Notes: generated from the sequence alone by a model not told the origin. A DNA stretch of 9,769 nucleotides from Treponema sp. (GCA_017453705.1 JAFTEK010000359.1:1-9769); one strand, 5' to 3'. Shown: positions 1 through 5,952, counted from the first letter of the stretch. Translations and numbers: made by a program.

Positions 1-1696
1 CGGACACGACCTCGGATATGGAGTCCTTGATGTTCTTAAGCTGTTCACCAATAGTCTTGGACTGCTGGCTTGAAGTCTCGGAAAGCTTACGGATTTCGTC
101 CGCGACGACCGCAAACCCCTTGCCGGCCTCACCCGCATGGGCAGCCTCGATAGCAGCGTTCATGGCCAGCAGGTTGGTCTGCTCCGCTATGCTGGATATG
201 GCAAGGTTGGCTTCCTGCAGCATGTCAGACTGGGCTTCTATCTGCTTGATTTTTTCGTTGACGGCAGCCTGCTTGTTGATTCCGTTCTTGGCGTTGTCAC
301 GCAAGCCCTCAAAAGAGGCGGCCATCTTGTCCACGCTCTGGTTTACGCTGGCAATGTTGCCCATCATCTGCTCAACCGCGCTGGAAGCATCGCTGACTCC
401 ATTGGACTGCCTTTCTATCATGCCTCCCAATGTCTCTATGGTCGAGGAAACCTGCTTGACAGTGTTAGCGGTACCTGTCACGGACTCAACCTGGTTCTCA
501 ATCTGGTTCTGCATGGAATCTATGCTGCTTATAACCTGTGCGATGGAGTTCTCCGCAAGCTCCGTCGTCTCATGCAGCCTGTCTCCGCTGCCGGACAGGG
601 AAGAGCTGGACTGTTTGACAGTGCTCATTATTCCCTGAAGCTTCTTGATACAGCGGTTCAAGCTGTCCACAAGCTCATCCATGACGGCCAGGAAAGGTGT
701 GCTGCCCAGCTCCACACGGCGGGTCAGGTCGGCATTGCCGGAAGAAAGGTCGTCCACGGCCGCCTTAAGGGTGCTGGCGCTGTAAATCATGTTCGTGCTC
801 AGGGCTATGGCCAGTGCGATGAATATGATGACAAGGCAGACCGCTATAGGGCCTACCGCATAACTTATGGCTGTCTTGAAGTTGTACTCCTTGGCAAAGA
901 CCATGTGCCATTTGACCAAGGAGAGGGGGGCGAGAGTGAACTCATGCTTGCCGGAGTGCTCCACGATGATTTCCGTGGGCAAAAGCTCCATACCAGTCAG
1001 GTCAGGCAGCCTGTCCGTGACCGAGTAGTTGGCGAGCAGCTGGGACATGTCCCTGTCGCCCGTTATCTTAAGGTTGTCATCATATATATACATCACCACG
1101 TCGTCGGGAAGCTCGGAGTACATGGAGTTGACAAAGCTGTCCAGCGGGATTCCGGTTCCTGCTATTCCGACCGGCTTACCGGCAGTGTTGCGGATCACGG
1201 CGTTGACCCACAGGAAGGTAGCCCCCAGATCCGGGTTATAGTTGATGTTGAAGTTGTAAACATCAGTCTCGTACATAGTCATGTTGTACCAGTAGTTCTC
1301 TGACTTGTCGGGATCCAGATTGTAAGCGGGCTTCATATCCTGATAAAAGATGTGATCCTTGTCGTTTACAAAGAAGAGGGACTTGGACAGGTAGGAGTCC
1401 ATGTAGCTACCCAGCTCCTCAAAAGCCACAGCCTTCAGCTCCTCGTCCTGGGGGTTCTCCATGTACTTGACGATGGAAGGGGTCTTGACCATCTGGACAA
1501 CCAGGCCCAGCTGGGCGTTCAGGCTGGAAGTGAACCGCAGGGTCTCAAGCTGGGCATGGTGCGCCAGAGTCTCCTGCGCGTCGCTCCTAAAGCGAACCCT
1601 GGTGGCAAACACCGTGACTCCCACAACAACTAGCAGCGCAACGACCGCCGCGATGAAAAGCTTTGCCTTGAGCTGTGCCCTGGATTGCCTTGCCAT
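1..1696 (-). CDS. Methyl-accepting chemotaxis protein with Cache sensor (3' end off the window)
   Basis: Transmembrane chemoreceptor that senses a periplasmic ligand and controls the CheA/CheW kinase complex. The reverse-strand frame is open from ATG at 1694-1696 to the window edge, giving 565 residues without a stop. A short basic N-terminus is followed by a membrane segment at about residues 13-31. Residues 32-275 form an extracytoplasmic region whose second half (around 165-190, [11 protein letters not shown]) looks like a Cache/PDC fold. A second membrane segment lies at about 279-300, then a HAMP-like linker (301-357) and a long coiled coil. The signalling hairpin is near 503-540, with the family hallmark [15 protein letters not shown] and then [14 protein letters not shown]. 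The remaining return helix and any C-terminal tail are outside the window. The start is supported by AGGAG at 1703-1707, 6 nt upstream. No promoter is visible between this gene and the tRNA terminator 17 bp upstream. The ligand cannot be inferred. Confidence 0.95.
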   Translation of the reverse strand, partial: MARQSRAQLKAKLFIAAVVALLVVVGVTVFATRVRFRSDAQETLAHHAQLETLRFTSSLNAQLGLVVQMVKTPSIVKYMENPQDEELKAVAFEELGSYMDSYLSKSLFFVNDKDHIFYQDMKPAYNLDPDKSENYWYNMTMYETDVYNFNINYNPDLGATFLWVNAVIRNTAGKPVGIAGTGIPLDSFVNSMYSELPDDVVMYIYDDNLKITGDRDMSQLLANYSVTDRLPDLTGMELLPTEIIVEHSGKHEFTLAPLSLVKWHMVFAKEYNFKTAISYAVGPIAVCLVIIFIALAIALSTNMIYSASTLKAAVDDLSSGNADLTRRVELGSTPFLAVMDELVDSLNRCIKKLQGIMSTVKQSSSSLSGSGDRLHETTELAENSIAQVISSIDSMQNQIENQVESVTGTANTVKQVSSTIETLGGMIERQSNGVSDASSAVEQMMGNIASVNQSVDKMAASFEGLRDNAKNGINKQAAVNEKIKQIEAQSDMLQEANLAISSIAEQTNLLAMNAAIEAAHAGEAGKGFAVVADEIRKLSETSSQQSKTIGEQLKNIKDSISEVVS

Positions 1697-1712
1697 ATTC
1701 GACTCCTACAAC

Positions 1713-1742
1713 AAAAAAAGCTTCCCCTGCACGGAGAAGCTT
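1713..1742 (-). terminator. Rho-independent terminator of the tRNA-Val transcript
   Basis: Read on the minus strand, AAGCTTCTCC (1742-1733) pairs with GGGGAAGCTT (1727-1718) around a 5-nt loop. This is a 10-bp stem with one G-T wobble, followed by a run of seven T (1719-1713). It lies just after the tRNA 3' end and just before the chemoreceptor ribosome site, so it should end the tRNA transcript. Any readthrough would enter the chemoreceptor gene. Confidence 0.88.
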
Positions 1743-1749
1743 AGAAGGT

Positions 1750-1823
1750 TGCGCGACATAGGAATCGAACCTATGACCCCAAGCGTGTCATGCTTGTACT
1801 CTAACCAACTGAGCTAGTCGCGC
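1750..1823 (-). tRNA. tRNA-Val (anticodon GAC)
   Basis: The minus strand folds as a full cloverleaf. The acceptor stem is GCGCGAC (1823-1817) paired with GTCGCGC (1757-1751). The D arm is GCTC/GAGT with an AGTTGGTTA loop. The anticodon stem CAAGC/GCTTG encloses the loop ATGACAC, with anticodon GAC. The variable loop has 5 nt, and the T arm ATAGG/CCTAT has the loop TTCGATT. The discriminator base is A (1750). The CCA end is not encoded, so it must be added by CCA-adding enzyme. Anticodon GAC reads GUC and GUU valine codons. Confidence 0.96.
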
Positions 1824-1837
1824 GTGAGTTGAGACCT

Positions 1838-1866
1838 ACTCTACAGGAATCGGCTCTTTTTGTCAA
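1838..1866 (-). promoter_or_regulatory. Sigma70-type promoter of tRNA-Val
   Basis: On the minus strand a perfect TTGACA -35 (1866-1861) is followed by a 17-nt spacer and TAGAGT (1843-1838; 4 of 6 matches to TATAAT). The expected transcript start is near 1831, a few bases before the mature tRNA 5' end at 1823, as is usual for tRNA promoters. Confidence 0.7.
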
Positions 1867-1961
1867 GTAGCAAACCGGGCTTTTCACGGAAATCAGTTTT
1901 TGTGAAACAAACCCGCCAGTAAATGATTTCTTGTGCCAGCCGCCTGCGACATTCAATGCAG

Positions 1962-2025
1962 CCAATATACGGGATATGACGCCACCAATATACGGGATAC
2001 GACGCCGCCAATATATGGGGGCTTG
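1962..2025. repeat. 23-bp tandem repeat, about 2.6 copies
   Basis: Copies begin at 1962, 1985 and 2008, an exact 23-bp period. Each starts CCAATATAC/T followed by GGG. The first two are full length (22 of their first 22 bases identical except one C/T) and end GACGCCA or GACGCCG. The third breaks down after about 14 bases. There are no spacers, so it is not a CRISPR array. No gene covers it with conviction. It could be a protein-binding cluster or a remnant of a larger repeat; its function is unknown. Confidence 0.8.
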
Positions 2026-2045
2026 TACTGCACGGCGAAGGGACA

Positions 2046-2085
2046 ACACTCTAGCTAGATTGTTCCGCCAATCTAGCTAGGGTGT
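2046..2085. repeat. 17-bp near-perfect inverted repeat (hairpin)
   Basis: The left arm ACACTCTAGCTAGATTG (2046-2062) and the right arm (2069-2085) are reverse complements apart from one C/T difference that still pairs as G-T in RNA. The loop is 6 nt (TTCCGC). Neither side carries a T-run, so it is not a normal intrinsic terminator. The rare tetranucleotide CTAG occurs twice in each arm. It may be a binding site, a transposon-derived palindrome or an RNA structure. Confidence 0.8.
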
Positions 2086-2120
2086 AATTGTAATCTAATT
2101 AGGTTAATTCATGAATCTAG
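2070..2120. repeat. Three AATCTA direct repeats at 22-bp spacing
   Basis: AATCTAGCTAGG begins at 2070, AATCTAATTAGG at 2092, and AATCTAGG at 2114, with exact 22-bp steps, about two helical turns. The stretch also contains two short perfect palindromes, CTAATTAG (2095-2102) and ATTCATGAAT (2107-2116). The first copy is part of the right arm of the 17-bp inverted repeat. This fits a phased protein-binding cluster, but no adjacent promoter was found that it would clearly control. Confidence 0.55.
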
Positions 2121-2358
2121 GAAGGTTTGTGCAGGTACCCCGGAAGAAAAGCCCTGCGGAGAAGCCTTGTGCCTATGCCCCCCTCAGGGAGGCCAGCAAT
2201 ACAAGGGCATTCCGAAAAACTCGCTTTAGTTGAGGGAACCTCTAAAAACTTCAGTTTTGCCTTGAAACTTCGTTGTGGGTTGCAGCGATTTTTCGAGCTA
2301 ACCATAATGCTTTTTTCACCGAAAGTCAAATGCAGCCGGTTACTTTTGCACTGCCAGC

Positions 2359-2895
2359 CTAGCGCTTGTCTTCCATGACCTTGTAGATTTCACCGATGTA
2401 CATCGTGTGGAAGTCGTCCTTCTTGTAGTTCTGCTTGAGGTACTTCTCATCGCAGAATGCGTAGGGGTCGAATGGCTGGGCATAGAGCTTGTAGCAGAAG
2501 AGGACCAGCCTGGCCTGCTTGACCCATGGGGTGCCGTTCAGGTACTCCACGTCCAGCTTGGCAGGGCGGAACTTGTCTCCGTCGCGGCCGGAATGGCTGC
2601 CGCAGTAGTCCAGCGCGCCCTTGTACTTCTGGGGCAGGACGGAAAGCGAGAATGTGTCGGTCTTGTCGATTATTTCCTTGGTGTAGCGGGAGGGGCGGAC
2701 GTAGACCGTCGCCACGTTCTTGTTCCACAGGACTCCCAGACCTCCCCAGCTGGCGGTCATAGTGTTGACGCGGCCTGTCGTGATGTTGCCTTCCTCGTCC
2801 ACGCTCTTCTCACATGCGGTGATGAGCATCCAGTCGCTCCCTATCAGCTTGAATGGGTTGTCGGTTATCGCTTCGGGTTTAATCGTCTTTAACAT
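2359..2895 (-). CDS. Flavin reductase family protein (FMN-binding split barrel)
   Basis: A 178-residue cytosolic protein of the flavin-reductase-like FMN-binding domain family (DIM6/NtaB type). Members bind FMN and often use NAD(P)H to reduce flavin, or serve as flavoproteins of unknown substrate. Visible family features are NTMTASWGGLGVLWNK (44-59), the RPSRYT turn (67-72), FSLSVLP (82-88), CGSHSGRDGDKF (98-109) and the C-terminal strand HTMYIGEIYKV (163-173). The length covers the whole domain with nothing extra. The exact reaction cannot be told from sequence. The ATG at 2895-2893 has no Shine-Dalgarno sequence. A good promoter places TAGAAT 6 nt before the ATG, suggesting a leaderless message. 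It lies in the same direction as the XRE regulator gene, 108 bp downstream of it, but has its own promoter. Confidence 0.9.
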   Translation of the reverse strand: MLKTIKPEAITDNPFKLIGSDWMLITACEKSVDEEGNITTGRVNTMTASWGGLGVLWNKNVATVYVRPSRYTKEIIDKTDTFSLSVLPQKYKGALDYCGSHSGRDGDKFRPAKLDVEYLNGTPWVKQARLVLFCYKLYAQPFDPYAFCDEKYLKQNYKKDDFHTMYIGEIYKVMEDKR

Positions 2896-2901
2896 AGGGG
2901 T

Positions 2902-2930
2902 ATTCTAGCAAGGGATTGGCGTAAAATCAA
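2902..2930 (-). promoter_or_regulatory. Promoter of the flavin reductase gene, leaderless layout
   Basis: On the minus strand TTGATT (2930-2925) is followed by a 17-nt spacer and TAGAAT (2907-2902; 5 of 6). Six bases then separate it from the ATG at 2895. Transcription would begin at or next to the A of the start codon, and no ribosome site is present. Confidence 0.65.
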
Positions 2931-2971
2931 GGTGCGTCCCCTGCTTTCCAGCCGGTGAAAATGTCGGGTGG

Positions 2972-2994
2972 GAACAATAGAATTCGGATTGTTC
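2972..2994. repeat. 7-bp inverted repeat after the XRE regulator gene
   Basis: GAACAAT (2972-2978) and ATTGTTC (2988-2994) are perfect inverted repeats around a 9-nt loop that contains GAATTC. They sit between the stop of the XRE gene and the flavin reductase promoter. With no T-run on either side, this is at best a weak terminator or a binding site. Confidence 0.35.
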
Positions 2995-3003
2995 AGTGTT
3001 TCC

Positions 3004-3300
3004 TTAGAATCTCTTCTTTATAAAGCTTTCAATCTGCGGAACAAGCTCCGTGAGCAAAATGCTCTTTGTGTCGCTTAGGGAAGAAGAGGCATCCCTTAAG
3101 AACAGGTCGGCAGGGTGGACTTGCAGGGCGGAGGCTATGTTCAAGATACGGTCAAAAGAAGGCTTGGTGGTTCCGGCTTCAATTTGTCCAATAAGTCCGT
3201 TCGTACAGTCCGCTCCAATCGCAAGCTGGCTCTGGGATATCTTCTTTTGCTCCCGGTAGAACTTCATGTTCATCCTGAAAATCTCGAAATAGTCTTCCAT
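3004..3300 (-). CDS. Small XRE-family helix-turn-helix transcriptional regulator
   Basis: A 98-residue DNA-binding protein. The XRE/Cro-C1 fold spans about residues 7-67: helices 2 and 3 are ISQSQLAIGA (21-30) and the recognition segment NGLIGQIEAG (34-43). The conserved TTKPSFDRILNIASAL that follows (44-59) and HPADLF (62-67) complete the domain. Residues 70-98 form a short tail that may be a dimerisation helix. It is a single domain with no sensor or ligand-binding part, and no toxin gene adjoins it. It is divergent from the MBOAT-SGNH operon across an intergenic region with four matching palindromes, so it probably represses that operon and itself. The ATG has no Shine-Dalgarno; TAACAT lies 6 nt upstream, as in the leaderless genes here. 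Ligand or signal is unknown. Confidence 0.9.
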   Translation of the reverse strand: MEDYFEIFRMNMKFYREQKKISQSQLAIGADCTNGLIGQIEAGTTKPSFDRILNIASALQVHPADLFLRDASSSLSDTKSILLTELVPQIESFIKKRF

Positions 3301-3306
3301 AAATCC

Positions 3307-3312
3307 ATGTTA
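3307..3312 (-). promoter_or_regulatory. Possible -10 element of the XRE regulator gene
   Basis: TAACAT (minus strand, 3312-3307; 4 of 6 to TATAAT) ends 6 nt before the ATG. No convincing -35 lies 16-18 nt upstream. An alternative pair is TAGTCA (3351-3346) with TATTCT (3327-3322) at 18-nt spacing, which would give a short leader. Either way, the nearest operator-like site (3310-3323) overlaps the promoter, which favours autorepression. Confidence 0.4.
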
Positions 3313-3323
3313 GCGTAACTAAG
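3310..3323. promoter_or_regulatory. Operator-like site 1 (TTAG-N5-CTAAG)
   Basis: TTAGCGTAACTAAG, an inverted TTAG/CTAA repeat with a 5-bp centre. It overlaps the likely -10 region of the XRE gene and lies 8 bp upstream of the -35 of the opposite operon promoter. Confidence 0.65.
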
Positions 3324-3331
3324 AATAGACC

Positions 3332-3360
3332 TTGACTATTTAGTATGACTAAGATATATT
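3332..3360 (+). promoter_or_regulatory. Sigma70-type promoter of the MBOAT-SGNH operon
   Basis: TTGACT (3332-3337; 5 of 6) is followed by a 17-nt spacer and TATATT (3355-3360; 5 of 6). The predicted start is near 3367, giving a leader of about 70 nt. Operator-like site 2 fills most of the spacer between the two hexamers, so a protein bound there would block RNA polymerase. Confidence 0.72.
3340..3353. promoter_or_regulatory. Operator-like site 2, inside the operon promoter spacer
   Basis: TTAGTATGACTAAG, same TTAG-N5-CTAAG layout as sites 1 and 3, starting 30 bp after site 1. It lies exactly between the -35 and -10 hexamers of the plus-strand promoter. Confidence 0.68.
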
Positions 3361-3370
3361 TGCAATACAT

Positions 3371-3384
3371 TTAGCAAAACTAAG
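3371..3384. promoter_or_regulatory. Operator-like site 3, just after the predicted start
   Basis: TTAGCAAAACTAAG starts 31 bp after site 2 and a few bases downstream of the predicted transcript start. Its first 11 bases are also the reverse complement of 3404-3414 in site 4. Confidence 0.65.
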
Positions 3385-3396
3385 GAGAGGGATAAT

Positions 3397-3414
3397 ATGT
3401 CTAAGTTTTGCTAA
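3397..3414 (+). CDS. Five-codon leader mini-ORF (MSKFC) before the MBOAT gene
   Basis: ATG at 3397-3399 followed by four codons and TAA at 3412-3414. AAGGAG (3382-3387) lies 9 nt upstream, a stronger ribosome site than the AAAGG in front of the MBOAT gene. The ORF falls in the leader, 22 nt upstream of the acyltransferase start, and covers one strand of an 11-bp stem that sites 3 and 4 could form in RNA. It could be an accident of operator sequence (CTAAGGAG is partly half-site), so coding is tentative. Confidence 0.3.
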   Translation: MSKFC

Positions 3415-3415
3415 G
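3401..3415. promoter_or_regulatory. Operator-like site 4, degenerate
   Basis: CTAAGTTTTGCTAAG. Aligned on the shared CTAAG half-site it begins 31 bp after site 3, and its left half departs from TTAG by one base. It overlaps the mini-ORF in the operon leader. Confidence 0.5.
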
Positions 3416-3436
3416 AAAAAGCTAAAAGGTAATCCC

Positions 3437-4861
3437 ATGTTGTTCAACTCCTTTGGATTTGTTCTTTGTTTTCTGCCGGTTACGCTAACCGGATACTTTC
3501 TGATTGGAAGGAGGAGCGTCAGGGCATCTAATATCTGGCTGCTCGCTGCGTCATTCTTTTTTTACGGCTGCTGGGACTGGCGTTTTGTGCCTTTGCTCTT
3601 TGCATCGATTGTCTGGAACTATTTTTTTGGAACAAGGCTGCTCTCGTCAAGGCACAGAAAGCTGATGCTTTTCATAGCAATCGCAGGGAACCTGTCACTC
3701 CTGGGCTACTTCAAGTACAAGGATTTCTTTGTCCATGCCATGTCAATCCTTACATTTGCCGCAAACACTGACTGGGATCCTAGTGCTGCCATACTGCCTC
3801 TGGGGATATCTTTCTGGACATTCACGCAGACGGCCTTTCTTATAGACGCATACCGGGGCAAGGCCTGCACAAAAGACGGATGCTCTTTCTGGGACTATTC
3901 CCTGTTTGTAATGATATTCCCCCACCTGATTTCCGGCCCAATCATAAACCATGCAAAGATGATTCCCCAGTTCAATGACGAAGGACGGCATAGAGCCAAC
4001 TGGAACAACATTGCATCGGGGCTTGCCCTTTTTTCGTTGGGACTGTTCAAGAAAGTTGTTGTCGCAGACGGCCTGGCAACAATCGTGGGAAGTGTTTTTG
4101 AGACAAGTAAAGTTCTTCCACTGCTTGACACCTGGACGGGTCTTATCGCGTATACCCTGCAACTCTATTTTGACTTTTCGGGCTATTCGGAGATGGCTGT
4201 AGGGCTTGGCGAGATGCTTAATATAGAATTTCCGGTGAACTTTGACTCTCCCTACAAGTCCTCATCTCCAATAGAGTTCTGGAGACGCTGGCATATCACC
4301 CTGGGAGGCTGGATCCGCGATTACCTTTACATTCCCTTGGGCGGCAACAGGAAAGGGCTTGTACGCAAGATGCTGAACCTCTTTGTCTGCATGACGCTGT
4401 GCGGCTTCTGGCATGGGGCGGGATTCACATTCATAGGCTGGGGTATGTACCACGGGATGCTGGTCGTTGTAAACCATAGCTGGCGGGAGTTGACAAAGAG
4501 GCATCCTGTTGCCCTGCCAAAAGCCTTGTGCGTCCCGATGACATTCATCTGCACCGTCTTTGGCTGGGCTGTCTTCAGGGCGGGTGATATACCCAAGCTA
4601 ATAAAGATAATGAAGGGGCTGTTCAACAAGGAACTTACAGGCGGCGGTGTTTTTGCGCTCGGATTGTCAAACCCATCAGGCAGGAACGTCCTGGTTATCC
4701 TAGTCCTTTTGCTGCTGGTCTTTTTTGCACCGAACGCGATACAGCTTTGGAAGGCCAAGTTCAAGCCCAATCTCCGCTGGGCGTTCGTCATGGCGGTGAT
4801 AAGCATTGCCAGCCTTATATGCTTTTCACGGAACTCTCCGTTCCTCTATTTTGATTTTTAA
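3437..4861 (+). CDS. MBOAT-family O-acyltransferase (AlgI/PatA/DltB-like)
   Basis: A polytopic membrane protein of 474 residues that passes an acyl group, often acetyl, across the membrane for O-acylation of a polymer outside the cell. About ten hydrophobic segments are visible. Family landmarks are YGCWDWRF (43-50), PLGISFWTF (121-129), ISGPI (165-169), YFDFSGYSEMAVG (244-256), FWRRWHITLGGW (281-292) with DYLYIPLGGNR (295-305), and CGFWHGAGFTFIGWG (322-336). His326 in GFWHG is the expected catalytic histidine. The length and the aromatic C-terminus (PFLYFDF) match AlgI-type proteins, so it looks intact. AAAGG (3425-3429) lies 7 nt before the ATG. It is the first gene of an operon with the SGNH-like gene. 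The target polymer is not identifiable; no alginate, teichoic acid or cellulose genes lie nearby. Confidence 0.93.
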   Translation: MLFNSFGFVLCFLPVTLTGYFLIGRRSVRASNIWLLAASFFFYGCWDWRFVPLLFASIVWNYFFGTRLLSSRHRKLMLFIAIAGNLSLLGYFKYKDFFVHAMSILTFAANTDWDPSAAILPLGISFWTFTQTAFLIDAYRGKACTKDGCSFWDYSLFVMIFPHLISGPIINHAKMIPQFNDEGRHRANWNNIASGLALFSLGLFKKVVVADGLATIVGSVFETSKVLPLLDTWTGLIAYTLQLYFDFSGYSEMAVGLGEMLNIEFPVNFDSPYKSSSPIEFWRRWHITLGGWIRDYLYIPLGGNRKGLVRKMLNLFVCMTLCGFWHGAGFTFIGWGMYHGMLVVVNHSWRELTKRHPVALPKALCVPMTFICTVFGWAVFRAGDIPKLIKIMKGLFNKELTGGGVFALGLSNPSGRNVLVILVLLLLVFFAPNAIQLWKAKFKPNLRWAFVMAVISIASLICFSRNSPFLYFDF

Positions 4862-4888
4862 TCTGCAAGACTTACAAGGAAGGAAGAT

Positions 4889-5950
4889 ATGAGCCCAAAG
4901 AAATGGATTGAGGTATACCTGCTGTTGGTTTTTATCCCGCTAATCTGCATAAGCCCCGTTGTGCCGGTAGTTGACCCCTACTTTCACTACCACAAGCCTC
5001 TCACGGAGAAGTTCTTCTACGGTTTGGACGGAGGACAGCGTTACATAAACAATGGCATCACCAGGAATTTTGACTATGATGCACTTATCACAGGAACGAG
5101 CATGACGGAAAATTTCAAAAGCTCGGAGTTTGACGAGCTGTTCGGCTGCAAGTCCATAAAGGTTCCATTTAGCGGTGGCTCTTTCTTTGAAATAAACCGA
5201 AATCAGGAGGCCGCATTCAAGAACCATGATGTGAGGTATATGCTTCGTTCTATTGACTATACTTATCTTAACAGTAGAAAAGACGAAATGCCTACGACCG
5301 CAGCAAATCCAACCTTCCTTTATAACGAATTTACTTTTGATGACCTGAATTATCTCTGGAGCAAGGATGCGATATGGCTCGCCCTGGATATTGTGAAGAA
5401 CGGGGCAAAAGGAAAAAGGGGTATAAGGTCATTCGATGAGTATTCCAATTGGAATAAAAATTATACTTTTGGCAGCAAGAGTGTCTTGGAAGGGCGCACT
5501 GAGTTTAAGAGCCCTAGGAATGTCAAAGTCCCAAAAGAAGCTGCGTTCCAGAGGATAAAGGAAAACGTCATGCAGAACGTGGTTCAGCTTGCCTTGGATC
5601 ATCCTGACTGCGAGTTTTACTACTTCTTTCCGCCGTACAGCATAGTCGCATGGGGTGAATCTTATGAAGGCGGAGAGCTGGAAAAAAAGCTTCAGTATGA
5701 GGCGTTTGCCATAGATTTAATCCTCCAGTGTGACAACATCCAGCTCTTTTCCTTTAACACAAAATACGAGTGGATCCTGAACCTGGACAATTATAAGGAC
5801 AGCGCGCATTATGGCGAGTGGATAAACTCCCGGATGCTGCACCTTATGAAGGCGGGTGAATGTCGCATTACGAAAGAAAACGTTGACCAGTACCTGCGGG
5901 AGGAGCGGGAGTTCTACACGAACTTTGACTACAACAGTATTTTTAAGTAG
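4889..5950 (+). CDS. Membrane-anchored SGNH-like partner of the MBOAT acyltransferase
   Basis: A 353-residue protein with one N-terminal hydrophobic segment (about 8-28) and a soluble domain that should face the periplasm or outer surface. It lies 27 bp after the MBOAT gene with a strong ribosome site (AAGGAAGGAAG, 4876-4886), so the two are probably co-transcribed. MBOAT acyltransferases commonly pair with an SGNH-fold protein that finishes the transfer (AlgJ/AlgX, PatB, DltD, WssI). Here ITGTSMTENF (67-76) resembles SGNH block I with Ser71 as the candidate nucleophile. DSAHYGEW (304-311) resembles block V, with Asp304 and His307 completing a Ser-Asp-His set. FFPPYS (246-251) lies in between, in a strand-like setting. 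I recognise the general type but no named family, so acyl transfer is an inference from motifs and position. Confidence 0.85.
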   Translation: MSPKKWIEVYLLLVFIPLICISPVVPVVDPYFHYHKPLTEKFFYGLDGGQRYINNGITRNFDYDALITGTSMTENFKSSEFDELFGCKSIKVPFSGGSFFEINRNQEAAFKNHDVRYMLRSIDYTYLNSRKDEMPTTAANPTFLYNEFTFDDLNYLWSKDAIWLALDIVKNGAKGKRGIRSFDEYSNWNKNYTFGSKSVLEGRTEFKSPRNVKVPKEAAFQRIKENVMQNVVQLALDHPDCEFYYFFPPYSIVAWGESYEGGELEKKLQYEAFAIDLILQCDNIQLFSFNTKYEWILNLDNYKDSAHYGEWINSRMLHLMKAGECRITKENVDQYLREEREFYTNFDYNSIFK

Positions 5951-5952
5951 AG

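Larger units (their letters stand above)
1867..2358. other. Gene-poor intergenic stretch between tRNA-Val promoter and flavin reductase
   Basis: Apart from the repeats listed separately, no protein gene here has a ribosome site, a recognisable product or a plausible length. Short open frames on both strands (for example 2117-2329 and 1801-2049 minus) have compositions typical of noncoding frames. The 2245-2258 segment AAAACTTCAGTTTT is a small palindrome resembling one after the SGNH-like gene. The 2337-2353 segment resembles sequence just after uvrB. The stretch looks like an accumulation of intergenic repeats or decayed DNA. Confidence 0.6.

Noticed and set aside
137..1303. Long plus-strand open frame of 388 codons
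   Set aside because: It is antisense to the chemoreceptor, whose reverse-strand translation has unmistakable family motifs throughout; the plus-strand product has no family resemblance.
1750..1823. tRNA-Val as an integration site
   Set aside because: No second copy of the tRNA 3' end and no integrase gene appear in the window.
1962..2025. CRISPR array
   Set aside because: The 23-bp units abut with no spacers, there are fewer than three full copies, and no cas genes are present.
1801..2049. Minus-strand open frame of 82 codons spanning the 23-bp repeats
   Set aside because: It overlaps the tRNA and its promoter, and its repeated peptide simply reflects the DNA repeat.
2407..2892. Plus-strand open frame of 161 codons
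   Set aside because: Antisense shadow of the flavin reductase gene; no ribosome site or recognisable motif.
3004..3300. Antitoxin of a toxin-antitoxin pair
   Set aside because: The XRE protein would fit an antitoxin, but no small toxin gene lies on either side; the neighbours are an acyltransferase operon and a flavin reductase.
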